A stretch of 64,000 nt of DNA from Paenibacillus sp. SY21-1 (GTDB lineage Bacteria; Bacillota; Bacilli; Paenibacillales; Paenibacillaceae), in NCBI RefSeq assembly GCF_005222705.1, contig NZ_STGF01000001.1, positions 362,411-426,410 on the forward strand, read 5' to 3'. Under the pieces are notes generated by a model. It was not told the DNA's origin. It worked only from the letters and a program-made list of their open reading frames with translations, and did not search any database. Position numbers and translations under genes: made by a program. Shown here in pieces: positions 53,303-60,941 of this stretch (the first letter of the stretch is position 1; each line of letters begins with the position of its first letter).

Positions 53303-54322
53303 TTAGTTTCGCCTTGTTGAATCGCGCACAATAATCTCCGGCTCAAGCAGGACGCCTTTGTGCTGCAAATCGGGCTGCTCAATACGGTCCGTTACCATTT
53401 GCCCCGCGCATGCTCCGAGCTCGTAGGTATTAATCTTCAGGCTGGTTAACGAAGGACTGATATACGAGGAATAGGGCTCATCATCGAATGTGGCAATTCC
53501 CAAGTCCCTTGGAACCTGCAGACCCAGCACCTTCGCCGCCCTTAAGACGCCATAGGCCACCTGATTGTTCATACAAACCAACGCATCGGGTGGAGCGGCT
53601 TGGGCAAGCAATCCTGCGGCTTCCCTGTAGCCTAGCTCCTCATCGGCAATCCCTCTTGCGTTCCATTCAGCCAGCAGCGGCAGACCCGCCTCCTGCAAAG
53701 TTTGAGCATAACCCTGGAAGCGCTTGGAGAACAGCCGCTCCCCCTGCACACCTCCGACAAAAGCAATATTCCGATACGCTTGCGACAGCAAGTGCTCCGT
53801 GAGCATCCGGCCTCCCTTCTCATTATCGAAGTCGACCCATGATACTTCCGAATCCGTGTACTCGCCCATAGACACATAGGGAAAAGAAAGCTTCTGCAGC
53901 CGCTCGGCATCCTCAGCCGTCAGAATAGAATTATTCGTGATCAGTCCATCAATCCGCTTGCTCATTACAAGACGTTTCATATAGTGCCGTTCCTCTTGCG
54001 TTTCGCTTGCTTGAACGTTAACTACAGTCAGATCGTAGTGGCGCGGACCAATCGCACTCTCAATGCCGACCATTATATTGTAGAAAAAAGGATTCAAATA
54101 CGCCTGCTCCTGAGACATGTCGATCAACAGGCCGATATTAAATGTGTTCTGCTTGGCAAGCCGCGTCGCCATGCTGCTGGGGGTGTAATTCATGTCCTTC
54201 ATAATTTTTCGAACGCGGTCCTTGGTTTCTGCCGAAATGCTGGGCGAATCGTTTAACACCTTGGAAACGGTCGATTTGGCAACATTGGCTGCACGCGCAA
54301 TATCCGTAATTGTGATTTTCAT
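53303..54322 (-). CDS. LacI-family regulator, probable controller of the igtYZ-like genes
   Basis: 339 residues from the ATG at 54322 (MKITITDIARAANVAKSTVSKVL, a full LacI helix-turn-helix, then SSMATRLAKQNTFNIGLLIDM). An upstream in-frame extension has no family support. The sugar-sensing domain ends FDDEPYSSYISPSLTSLKI. It converges on the IgtZ-like gene. Its own promoter carries GGAAATCGGTTTCT, nearly the palindrome found before the IgtY-like gene, so it likely controls itself and those two genes in response to an alpha-glucan breakdown product. Confidence 0.91.
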   Translation of the reverse strand: MKITITDIARAANVAKSTVSKVLNDSPSISAETKDRVRKIMKDMNYTPSSMATRLAKQNTFNIGLLIDMSQEQAYLNPFFYNIMVGIESAIGPRHYDLTVVNVQASETQEERHYMKRLVMSKRIDGLITNNSILTAEDAERLQKLSFPYVSMGEYTDSEVSWVDFDNEKGGRMLTEHLLSQAYRNIAFVGGVQGERLFSKRFQGYAQTLQEAGLPLLAEWNARGIADEELGYREAAGLLAQAAPPDALVCMNNQVAYGVLRAAKVLGLQVPRDLGIATFDDEPYSSYISPSLTSLKINTYELGACAGQMVTDRIEQPDLQHKGVLLEPEIIVRDSTRRN

Positions 54323-54351
54323 GAGTACCCTGTTCCTCTCATCCCTGCTTG

Positions 54352-54365
54352 GGAAATCGGTTTCT
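54352..54365. promoter_or_regulatory. Operator GGAAATCGGTTTCT at the second LacI promoter
   Basis: It differs from GGAAACCGGTTTCC (46212) at two positions. It sits just downstream of an extended -10 TGCTATATT on the minus strand (-10 at 54376-54381), a place where a repressor would block initiation. Confidence 0.7.
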
Positions 54366-54535
54366 TCCTCCATTAAATATAGCATAATGACGTTTAGGGA
54401 TGTACTGCAAATCTATCAGGCGGCATTCGGATCTGACGGAAGCTTATGGCGTTTCCTTACTTGTGATACGCTAGGAGAGAAATCATTATTACCTATGGAA
54501 TTTGCCAATTTCACCAGTGAAGGGAGCAGCGGTTC

Positions 54536-54733
54536 ATGCGCAAGGATCAACGGTATTCCATTGGCCAAGCATCAAAAATATGCAATTTAAGCATTCAAAC
54601 GCTTCGCTTCTACGACAAGATCGGATTAGTCCATCCGAGCGAAACCGATAAGTTTACCGGATACCGGTAATATTCCAATCTCGATCTTTTGCATGTCAAA
54701 GTCGTGCAGGGGTTAAAATCGTATAAGCGTTGA
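54536..54733 (+). pseudogene. MerR-family regulator relic
   Basis: Translation from the ATG gives RYSIGQASKICNLSIQTL, then RFYDKIGLVHPS and TGYR, a clear MerR helix-turn-helix, but the codon that should be Tyr in TGYRYYS is TAA (54668). The frame continues as YSNLDLLHVKVVQGLKS and then stops at 54731. The effector part is missing. It is a decayed and truncated gene. Confidence 0.8.
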
Positions 54734-54734
54734 G

Positions 54735-55043
54735 TTTGTGGAAACGATTCAGCATTTGCGCGGCATCAATCCGCGATACACGAAGGTCGGCACAATCACC
54801 GATTCGATTTTTGGCTATTTATTCGGTCTGGAATCGCTTGTAATCATCGTCTTCACCCTATTGCTTGCAACTCCATGGGCTGGGTTTCCATGCGCTGCAA
54901 GCACTTTCGCTGCTCGGTTGGCTGGTTGAGCGTGCAAATACGGACGGGAAGATCGCCCGCAGATGGATACACGCCGGCAGCATCGCTTGGGCGATGTCGC
55001 TCCTCCTCATCTTGATTCAAACCGCTCTCGGCCATTATACATG
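54735..55043 (+). pseudogene. Frameshifted membrane-protein relic
   Basis: One frame reads INPRYTKVGTITDSIFGYLF, then GLESLVIIVFTLLLATPWAG; another frame continues FHALQALSLLGWLVERAN and WAMSLLLILIQTALGHYT. They join smoothly if one T is removed from the TTT near 54890. Two hydrophobic helices are visible. I do not recognise the family. Confidence 0.5.
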
Positions 55044-55122
55044 AATTCCCATATAAAATATCGCTTAATAAAGTTAACTGTTATAGAATTAGGGTACAAT
55101 CTAGAGAAAGTTGGAAAAAGAA

Positions 55123-56160
55123 ATGAAAGAGCCAGTTTCAAATAAAAAATCCCTGCCTTCTCCTGCTGAATCCAATGAGCGAACTAATAATATGACCTCA
55201 AACGTACCGTTGCCTATAGGAAATGTGCTGCAAATGCAAAGATTGGTGGGGAATAAAGCGATATCCCAATTAATGGGCATTAATAAAGTCTCCAATCATC
55301 AGGGAGGCAGCCAACAAATTGTTCAAAGGAAAGCCCTAAGTAAAGATAAATTGAATGTTGCGGGCGAGATACACCCTGAATCAGACGCACAAAGAGAGCT
55401 GGAGAGGGCATTTAGCGCGGAGAAGACGGGATCTCCAAACTATTGGCAAGAACCTGAGTTTAAAACCTTAGACGGTGCCAGGGCTGATCCTACATTTCAT
55501 AGACTGCACCAATATATGGATTACCTGTATTCTTTAAATCTGAATACTTTAATTCAGCGGCATGATGAATTGAATGGTGATATACCAGAAGCTAAACAAA
55601 ACTACATAAATAATTGGGTAACTGTAACACCATATATAACTGAAAACCTTAATGCGTTTTTTAAAGAACTAAAAAAATATGAGAATGGCACGCTTATCGT
55701 CAGCGATGAATCTGAACAAAAGATACTAAACAAGATTATCAAGAATTATAGGCAGAGTTTGAGCGGTTTTTGGTCAAACTTAACAGAAACTTTTGAAATA
55801 CCCGAATTAGCTGTAGCGGAACCTAAGCCAAAAGAAACTACAAAAGGGCTTGAAATAAGCGATTTTTTGTTTGTACATGAATTAAAATTATTTTGGACTT
55901 ATGTAACTGAAGTATTTAAATTATTCGAAGAGAAATCTGGTAATAAAAATGCCGAAGAGATATCTTTGGCTCGTTCAATGGCTATGAATCATGCAGCAGA
56001 GTCTAAGAAGGATGAGAAGGGTGTATGGAAAATCGGCAACGATCATGTCAAAGACATTATAATAAAAACAGACGAGCAAAACTATAATTTGATTACTCGG
56101 CCAGACTTCATTAAAGAATTTCAAGAATGGGAGAACCAGAAGACGTCGAAGAAGAAATGA
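55123..56160 (+). CDS. LQRxxGNxAxxxL-motif protein, possible injection-system cargo
   Basis: 345 residues from the ATG at 55123 (a TTG at 55111 is also possible; both ribosome sites are weak). The N-terminal 80 residues are low-complexity with the motif LQMQRLVGNKAISQLM (about 36-51) and a following IVQRK. This LQRxxGNxA pattern is the hallmark of DUF4157-linked proteins and extracellular contractile injection system (eCIS) cargo. The remaining ~260 residues are charged, helical and unrecognised. The gene is clearly AT-richer than its neighbours and sits beside decayed genes, so recent acquisition is likely. No eCIS structural genes are in the window. Confidence 0.65.
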   Translation: MKEPVSNKKSLPSPAESNERTNNMTSNVPLPIGNVLQMQRLVGNKAISQLMGINKVSNHQGGSQQIVQRKALSKDKLNVAGEIHPESDAQRELERAFSAEKTGSPNYWQEPEFKTLDGARADPTFHRLHQYMDYLYSLNLNTLIQRHDELNGDIPEAKQNYINNWVTVTPYITENLNAFFKELKKYENGTLIVSDESEQKILNKIIKNYRQSLSGFWSNLTETFEIPELAVAEPKPKETTKGLEISDFLFVHELKLFWTYVTEVFKLFEEKSGNKNAEEISLARSMAMNHAAESKKDEKGVWKIGNDHVKDIIIKTDEQNYNLITRPDFIKEFQEWENQKTSKKK

Positions 56161-56183
56161 AATTCAGCTTATTTGAATTTATT

Positions 56184-56216
56184 GGACCTGCCGGGAGCAT
56201 CCACAGGTCCTTTTTT
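56184..56216 (+). terminator. Terminator of the motif-protein gene
   Basis: GGACCTG pairs with CAGGTCC, followed by TTTTTT. The stretch from 56217 to 56457 holds nothing I can support. Confidence 0.85.
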
Positions 56217-56457
56217 GCATGCATCAGGCATGGCGAAACCATTTTTATTTTTCCAGTTAGAGGAAATGAAAGCCCGGGATACGAACCTGTATGGTCAGCG
56301 TGAGGTACTCCCCGAAAGACTAGTGTAACGATATACTCTTTGTATTTGAAAAGGAATCTCTGCCAACTGATTGACGTCGATTGTCACACGGTATCCCGCA
56401 TTTCATTGCAGCTCCAGCGCGATCGCTCCCCACTATCGGACAAGCGGTCTTTGCGCT

Positions 56458-57138
56458 CTATTTCTTCTGCTCCTTGATCACCTGCTCAATTCCGGAAATA
56501 ATCAGCTTTATGCCAAATTCAAACGCCCCGTCGGTGCCCATCAGCTCGAACATCCCGCTTTTATACATAACTCTGAACAGTCCGGCATCCGTCTCGTTCA
56601 TGGAGTCCAGAAGGCGAATCATTTCCTCGCTCGGATGCTCGCCCTGCGCCTTGGATATTGCCGTTACATTGCGTTGATGCTCATAATCATCCAGAACGAA
56701 GTAAAAAACATAATTTACAAACGTCAGAATCGCCTGCAGCTTCTGCTCCTGCTCAAGCGGCGTCGATTCCACGCATTGCAGCATTCGGTTGGTAAACCGG
56801 ATAATGTCCGGTTCGTGGGGAAGCGTCTGCATCATGAGCTGCGTGGAGCAAGGATGCCTGCGGAGCACCGCGCGTACAGTTACCGCAAACTCCGCCAGCT
56901 GCTCCTTCCAATCCCCCTCGGAGTGAAATTCATCCACAATGATTTTCGATATCTGATTGGCCAGACGTTGAAAGATATCCTGCTTGCTCTTGAAATACCA
57001 ATACAAAGAGGGTGCCTGAATGCCCAGCCGATCGGCCAGTCGTCTCATGCTGAACTTCTCGATGCCCTCTTCCCCTAGAATCTCCCACGAAGCTTCCAAA
57101 ATTTTATCCTCCGATATCTGAGGCTGCTGCCTTCTCAT
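56458..57138 (-). CDS. TetR-family regulator (TetR_C_1 type) of the MATE pump
   Basis: 226 residues. Helix-turn-helix FSMRRLADRLGIQAPSLYWYFKSKQDIF is close to tetracycline repressor, and the C-terminal part (AVLRRHPCSTQLMMQTL, FEFGIKLIISGIEQVI) fits the TetR_C_1 ligand domain. It is divergent from a MATE efflux gene, and three copies of a TCTAACA-type site lie between them. It likely derepresses the pump when a drug-like ligand binds. Confidence 0.92.
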   Translation of the reverse strand: MRRQQPQISEDKILEASWEILGEEGIEKFSMRRLADRLGIQAPSLYWYFKSKQDIFQRLANQISKIIVDEFHSEGDWKEQLAEFAVTVRAVLRRHPCSTQLMMQTLPHEPDIIRFTNRMLQCVESTPLEQEQKLQAILTFVNYVFYFVLDDYEHQRNVTAISKAQGEHPSEEMIRLLDSMNETDAGLFRVMYKSGMFELMGTDGAFEFGIKLIISGIEQVIKEQKK

Positions 57139-57155
57139 ACGTATCCGCCCTTTTA

Positions 57156-57240
57156 TCTAACAGTGTAAGTTTGTAGTTTACAGGTATATACGTTCATGAT
57201 ATCATCTAACACTGTAAGGTTCAATCTAACACCGTTAGAT
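57156..57240. promoter_or_regulatory. Three operator copies between TetR and MATE genes
   Basis: TCTAACAGTGTAAG (57156), TCTAACACTGTAAG (57205) and the full palindrome ATCTAACACCGTTAGAT (57224-57240). The shared core TCTAACA..GT.AG suggests TetR binding across both divergent promoters. Confidence 0.75.
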
Positions 57241-57269
57241 GATCAAAAACAAAGAAAGAAGTGATCCGC

Positions 57270-58619
57270 ATGGATGCACAAAACCTGCATTATTTTGAAA
57301 AAGCGCCCGTTGCAAAAGCCGTAGCCCACTTTGCTGTTCCCATGATGCTAGGCACGTCTATGAGCGTCATCTATTCCATCTTGAACGCCTTTTTCCTTGG
57401 TACGCTCCACAATACGGCCATGCTAACCGCGCTTGCGCTCACCTTGCCGTTGTTCGCGCTCATTATGGCGCTAGGCAATTTGATTGGCATGGGCAGCGGC
57501 ACATTCATTTCCCGTTTGCTGGGGGAGAAAAAGTACGATGATGCAAAACATGTGTCTTCATTCGCCTTTTACAGCAGTCTCGTTCTCGGTCTTATCGTAA
57601 TGGCCGTTGGTTTCCCGCTCATCGATTCAATTGTCCGTGGCCTGGGGGCGACACCCGACTCCTTCGGCTTCACGAAGGACTATGTCACGATTATGCTTAT
57701 CGGTTCACCGTTTGTCGTACTATTCTTCACGCTGGAGAATATCGTACGCTCGGAGGGCGCGGCAATCACGTCGATGGCCGGCATGATCCTCAGTGTTATC
57801 GTAAATGTCGTTCTCGATGCGCTTGTTATTTTCGTCTTCCATTGGGACGTAATCGGCGTTGCATGCGCTACAATCGTCGCCAACTTGGCTGCGAGCGTCT
57901 TCTATTCCATCCATTTGGGATATAAAAGCTCATTCTTATCGATCTCCGCAAAATGGTTCAAAATAAGCTTGGACATTCTAAGCAATGTCTTTAAAATAGG
58001 CATTCCCGTGTTTGTTATGAGCCTTTTCTTGGGCGCAATGTCTCTCGTCTTGAACCATTTTCTTATCGAATACGGGGATCAGGCTGCAGCCGCTTACGGC
58101 ATTTCATCCCGATTAATGCAATTTCCTGAATTTATTCTGATGGGACTTTGCGAGGGTGTCGTGCCGCTCATTGCCTTCTTATTCACCGCGAACAAATTGC
58201 GCATGAAACAAACCATTGGGTTTACGCTCAAAGCGATTGCCGCACTAGCCGCCGTATTCGGCGTTATGGTTTATCTGATTTCCGACCATTTGGTTGGTTT
58301 ATTTACGAATGATCCGCAGTTAATTGAAATGGGCAGCTATATCCTGCATGTAACGTTTTTGTCCTTGTTCATTACCGGAATAACCACTTTGTTTACAGGA
58401 ATCTTCCAAGCAACAGCACAAGGCACGGCTGCATTTATCATGTCGATCATTCAAGGTATGACCCTCATCCCTGTGCTCTACATCGCCAATCGCATGAACG
58501 GCTTTCACGGGGTCGTGTGGTCGCTTGTCATCGCGGATGCCGTCGCGTTTCTGGTTGGAGCCTTCATGCTGTACGTATTGCGAAACAAACTGCAGCCGGC
58601 CACGGAATACAACGAATAG
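57270..58619 (+). CDS. MATE-family multidrug efflux transporter
   Basis: 449 residues from the ATG at 57270. Twelve helices in two MatE halves: the first begins VAHFAVPMMLGTSMSVIYSILNAFFLG, the second VFKIGIPVFVMSLFLGAMSLVLNHFLIEYGDQ. GMGSGTFISRLLGEKKYDDA matches the family loop. It exports cationic drugs using a Na+ or H+ gradient. It is divergent from, and probably repressed by, the neighbouring TetR protein. Confidence 0.94.
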   Translation: MDAQNLHYFEKAPVAKAVAHFAVPMMLGTSMSVIYSILNAFFLGTLHNTAMLTALALTLPLFALIMALGNLIGMGSGTFISRLLGEKKYDDAKHVSSFAFYSSLVLGLIVMAVGFPLIDSIVRGLGATPDSFGFTKDYVTIMLIGSPFVVLFFTLENIVRSEGAAITSMAGMILSVIVNVVLDALVIFVFHWDVIGVACATIVANLAASVFYSIHLGYKSSFLSISAKWFKISLDILSNVFKIGIPVFVMSLFLGAMSLVLNHFLIEYGDQAAAAYGISSRLMQFPEFILMGLCEGVVPLIAFLFTANKLRMKQTIGFTLKAIAALAAVFGVMVYLISDHLVGLFTNDPQLIEMGSYILHVTFLSLFITGITTLFTGIFQATAQGTAAFIMSIIQGMTLIPVLYIANRMNGFHGVVWSLVIADAVAFLVGAFMLYVLRNKLQPATEYNE

Positions 58620-58648
58620 ATGAAGCTGGCGATCACGCGATCCATAAA

Positions 58649-58677
58649 ATAACGCAGCCCGCAGGCTGCGTTATTTC
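58649..58677 (+). terminator. Terminator of the MATE gene
   Basis: AACGCAGCC pairs with GGCTGCGTT, followed by ATTTCGTC, between convergent genes. Confidence 0.75.
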
Positions 58678-58694
58678 GTCCCTTCCGGGGAATA

Positions 58695-59663
58695 TTATGC
58701 CTGAGGGCCATACTGGACGAGCCTCCTTTGCAAAGCTTCCGCCATTTCTTTCGGCAGTTCAATGATCTTGATATCTCCACCCAAAAAAAGCACCCAATTG
58801 AGTATTTCGCTCAACTCCTCCGAACGGTCAGCATGGACATGCATGTTCAGAAGCGCTCTCGCTTGGAACGGGTCCGTATAGGAGAGGAAGACCTTTAAGG
58901 GGTGATATTTTTTGAACTGGGCAATCGCCTTAGGTCCAAGTTCAAGGACAAGGTTGAACGTTTCCTCCTCTTTCCTTAGCTTCTCCTGAATCTTCTTGCG
59001 GCTTAACCTCTTATTCGCGGGATATGGCTCTACAGCGGTGAGGTTATCGACGGAAAAAAGACGTCTTTTCTCATCATTTAAGTCAAAGCCTTCGATCAGC
59101 CAAAGGCTTTTCTCGCGATAAAGATGCAAGAGGAAAATGGGATAGGACTTTGTTGCGTTCCCTTCCCGAAGGGTGAGCAATAAGAAGCTGTTCGACAAAA
59201 GGATTTCAATAAGCTTCTCCAATATAGGATGAGGAAGGTCAGACAGCTCGAGCAGGTCCGGATTATTGGGGTTAGTCCCTTCAAACAGCAAAAGTTGATT
59301 TAAGAGAACAAGGTCATCCTGCTGGTTTTGCGAAATAAGCCCTAACAGCTTTTCCGCCAAAGACTGACGGCTCTTCAAATAAGGGAGCTGTTGGTTCCGT
59401 GTCGCCATAAACGCGATAAACAGCGCCTTAATCTCGGTATCGGTAAAACGAACCGCAGGCAGAACCGAATTGTTCATGACAAAATAACCGCCGTCCCTGC
59501 CAACCTCGGCGACAAGCGGCATCCCCATAGCTTCAATTTCCCTGATATCCCGAATCGCAGTCGAACGGGAAATGTTGAATTCCCGCATGATTTCGGAAAT
59601 GGTGAAGGAAGCGCGATTGTTGATGTACCGCATGATGACGTTAATCCGTTCTACTTTTTTCAT
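58695..59663 (-). CDS. YafY-like regulator with HTH and WYL domains
   Basis: 322 residues. Winged helix FTISEIMREFNISRSTAIRDIREIEAMGMPLVAEVGRDGGYFV at about 15-65, a WYL domain in the middle (KSLWLIEGFDLNDEKRRLFSVDNLTAVEPYP) and the C-terminal WCX-like part. GGAGG precedes the ATG. It diverges from the gene for a GyrI-like small-molecule-binding protein, a common pairing, and probably controls it. The signal is unknown. Confidence 0.9.
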   Translation of the reverse strand: MKKVERINVIMRYINNRASFTISEIMREFNISRSTAIRDIREIEAMGMPLVAEVGRDGGYFVMNNSVLPAVRFTDTEIKALFIAFMATRNQQLPYLKSRQSLAEKLLGLISQNQQDDLVLLNQLLLFEGTNPNNPDLLELSDLPHPILEKLIEILLSNSFLLLTLREGNATKSYPIFLLHLYREKSLWLIEGFDLNDEKRRLFSVDNLTAVEPYPANKRLSRKKIQEKLRKEEETFNLVLELGPKAIAQFKKYHPLKVFLSYTDPFQARALLNMHVHADRSEELSEILNWVLFLGGDIKIIELPKEMAEALQRRLVQYGPQA

Positions 59664-59771
59664 CGCGGCCTCCTAAACAGTTTCACTTTTTGACATGATT
59701 TAAAGCTATTATAAACTCAGCAGGTGAAAAGAAACACCTTTATCAAATCCCACAAAAAGGATGGATGACAA

Positions 59772-60251
59772 ATGGCGAGCTACACCCTTGAAGAAAAAGA
59801 AAGCTTTACCGTATTGGGAATGGGAACGGATCTTAAAAGCGATTATACCGATTATGCCGGTATCCATAAGGAGAAGCTGGACTTCTGGCAAGCGGTCAAA
59901 GAAGACGGAAGGCTCGACGCGCTCAAAGCGGTCGCCGCGAATGACTACATTTTTGCCGTAAATGAAGCCGTAAATCATAAAATGATGTATTATGCCGGCG
60001 TGTTGACGGATGAAACATTGCCTGAAGCAACCCGTGTAATTCAATTTCCCAAGGGCGAATATCTGGTCGTCCAAGGGGAAGCCGAGACGTCCGATGCGCT
60101 TAGCAATACGCTTACCGGTGTCGCCTTCGGTCAAATCCTTCCGGAAGCAAAAGACTTCGCCTATGTAGGCGGACCAAATGCAACAGTCGAGATGGGCAAG
60201 CGCGAAGGCTTGGTTTTCGGTGAAATGTGGATTCCCGTCGTCAGGAAATAA
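59772..60251 (+). CDS. GyrI-like / AraC effector-binding domain protein
   Basis: 159 residues, a single GyrI-like domain (SYTLEEKESFTVLGMGTDL at the N-terminus, FPKGEYLVVQGEAETSDALSNTL in the middle and EMWIPVVRK at the end). There is no DNA-binding part. Stand-alone members bind or hydrolyse small hydrophobic compounds. AAAGGATGG lies 7 nt upstream. It is divergent from the WYL regulator and followed 22 bp later by another small gene, probably in one unit. Confidence 0.9.
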   Translation: MASYTLEEKESFTVLGMGTDLKSDYTDYAGIHKEKLDFWQAVKEDGRLDALKAVAANDYIFAVNEAVNHKMMYYAGVLTDETLPEATRVIQFPKGEYLVVQGEAETSDALSNTLTGVAFGQILPEAKDFAYVGGPNATVEMGKREGLVFGEMWIPVVRK

Positions 60252-60273
60252 TAACGAAATGGGAGGTATAGTC

Positions 60274-60738
60274 ATGTCCTATGCTGTAGATTTTAAACAA
60301 GTGTCCACGGTTGGCTTAGAATCGTCTCCTGTACAAGAGGCTCTCGCTGGACTGCGGGCGAATGAAGCCCGTTACTTCATGAACAAATATGAACACGAAT
60401 TTACGGTGACACCGGCTGCCGAAAGCCAAGAGGCCCTTGAGTACGTGCAACGTATTTTGAAGGAGGAACGTGGCATCGAATTTGCCGCCAAGCCTCTGGA
60501 AACATCCCGCTTTCAAGAGGAAAATATACAGTGGACCTTCGTCTTCTATGAAGACGGACTCGAAATCAATGTTTTGTATACGATCGATAACCCTAAGAAG
60601 CGCGCGGTCGGCATCAAGCTTTCCGAGGGAATGGAGGTGCCTGCTGAGCTAGAAGGGAAGTTTAAGTTTGCCAAGCAGAAGTCCAAGCTGGCCGGCACGA
60701 TTCGCGGATCGTTTTTTGTAATTAAAGGAGAGTATTGA
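60274..60738 (+). CDS. Conserved hypothetical protein
   Basis: 154 residues from the ATG at 60274 with GGGAGG just upstream. I do not recognise a family. It is soluble with mixed alpha/beta character (MSYAVDFKQVSTVGLESS; EENIQWTFVFYEDGLEINVLY; then a basic region, GKFKFAKQKSKLAGTIRGSF). It lies 22 bp after the GyrI-like gene and is likely cotranscribed and induced with it. Confidence 0.7.
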   Translation: MSYAVDFKQVSTVGLESSPVQEALAGLRANEARYFMNKYEHEFTVTPAAESQEALEYVQRILKEERGIEFAAKPLETSRFQEENIQWTFVFYEDGLEINVLYTIDNPKKRAVGIKLSEGMEVPAELEGKFKFAKQKSKLAGTIRGSFFVIKGEY

Positions 60739-60853
60739 GCCGGGAGCCAAGGGGCGACCGGGAACGGCTTACACCACCCTCTGGCGGCAGCGTTATCGGT
60801 TTGCGTTGAAATAGAAGGCGCGATTATAAGTGTAAAACTTCTAATTAAAAATA

Positions 60854-60890
60854 AACAGCACCCTCGTTTTAGGAGTGGTGCTGTTTTGGG
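60854..60890. terminator. Bidirectional terminator between the hypothetical and M56 genes
   Basis: AACAGCACC pairs with GGTGCTGTT. The minus side continues TATTTTTAA and the plus side TTGGG, so it mainly serves the M56 peptidase gene. Confidence 0.8.
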
Positions 60891-60941
60891 CGCAATTTTC
60901 TTTATTTACGCTGAAATTATCCTACAGTTACATACACGAGA

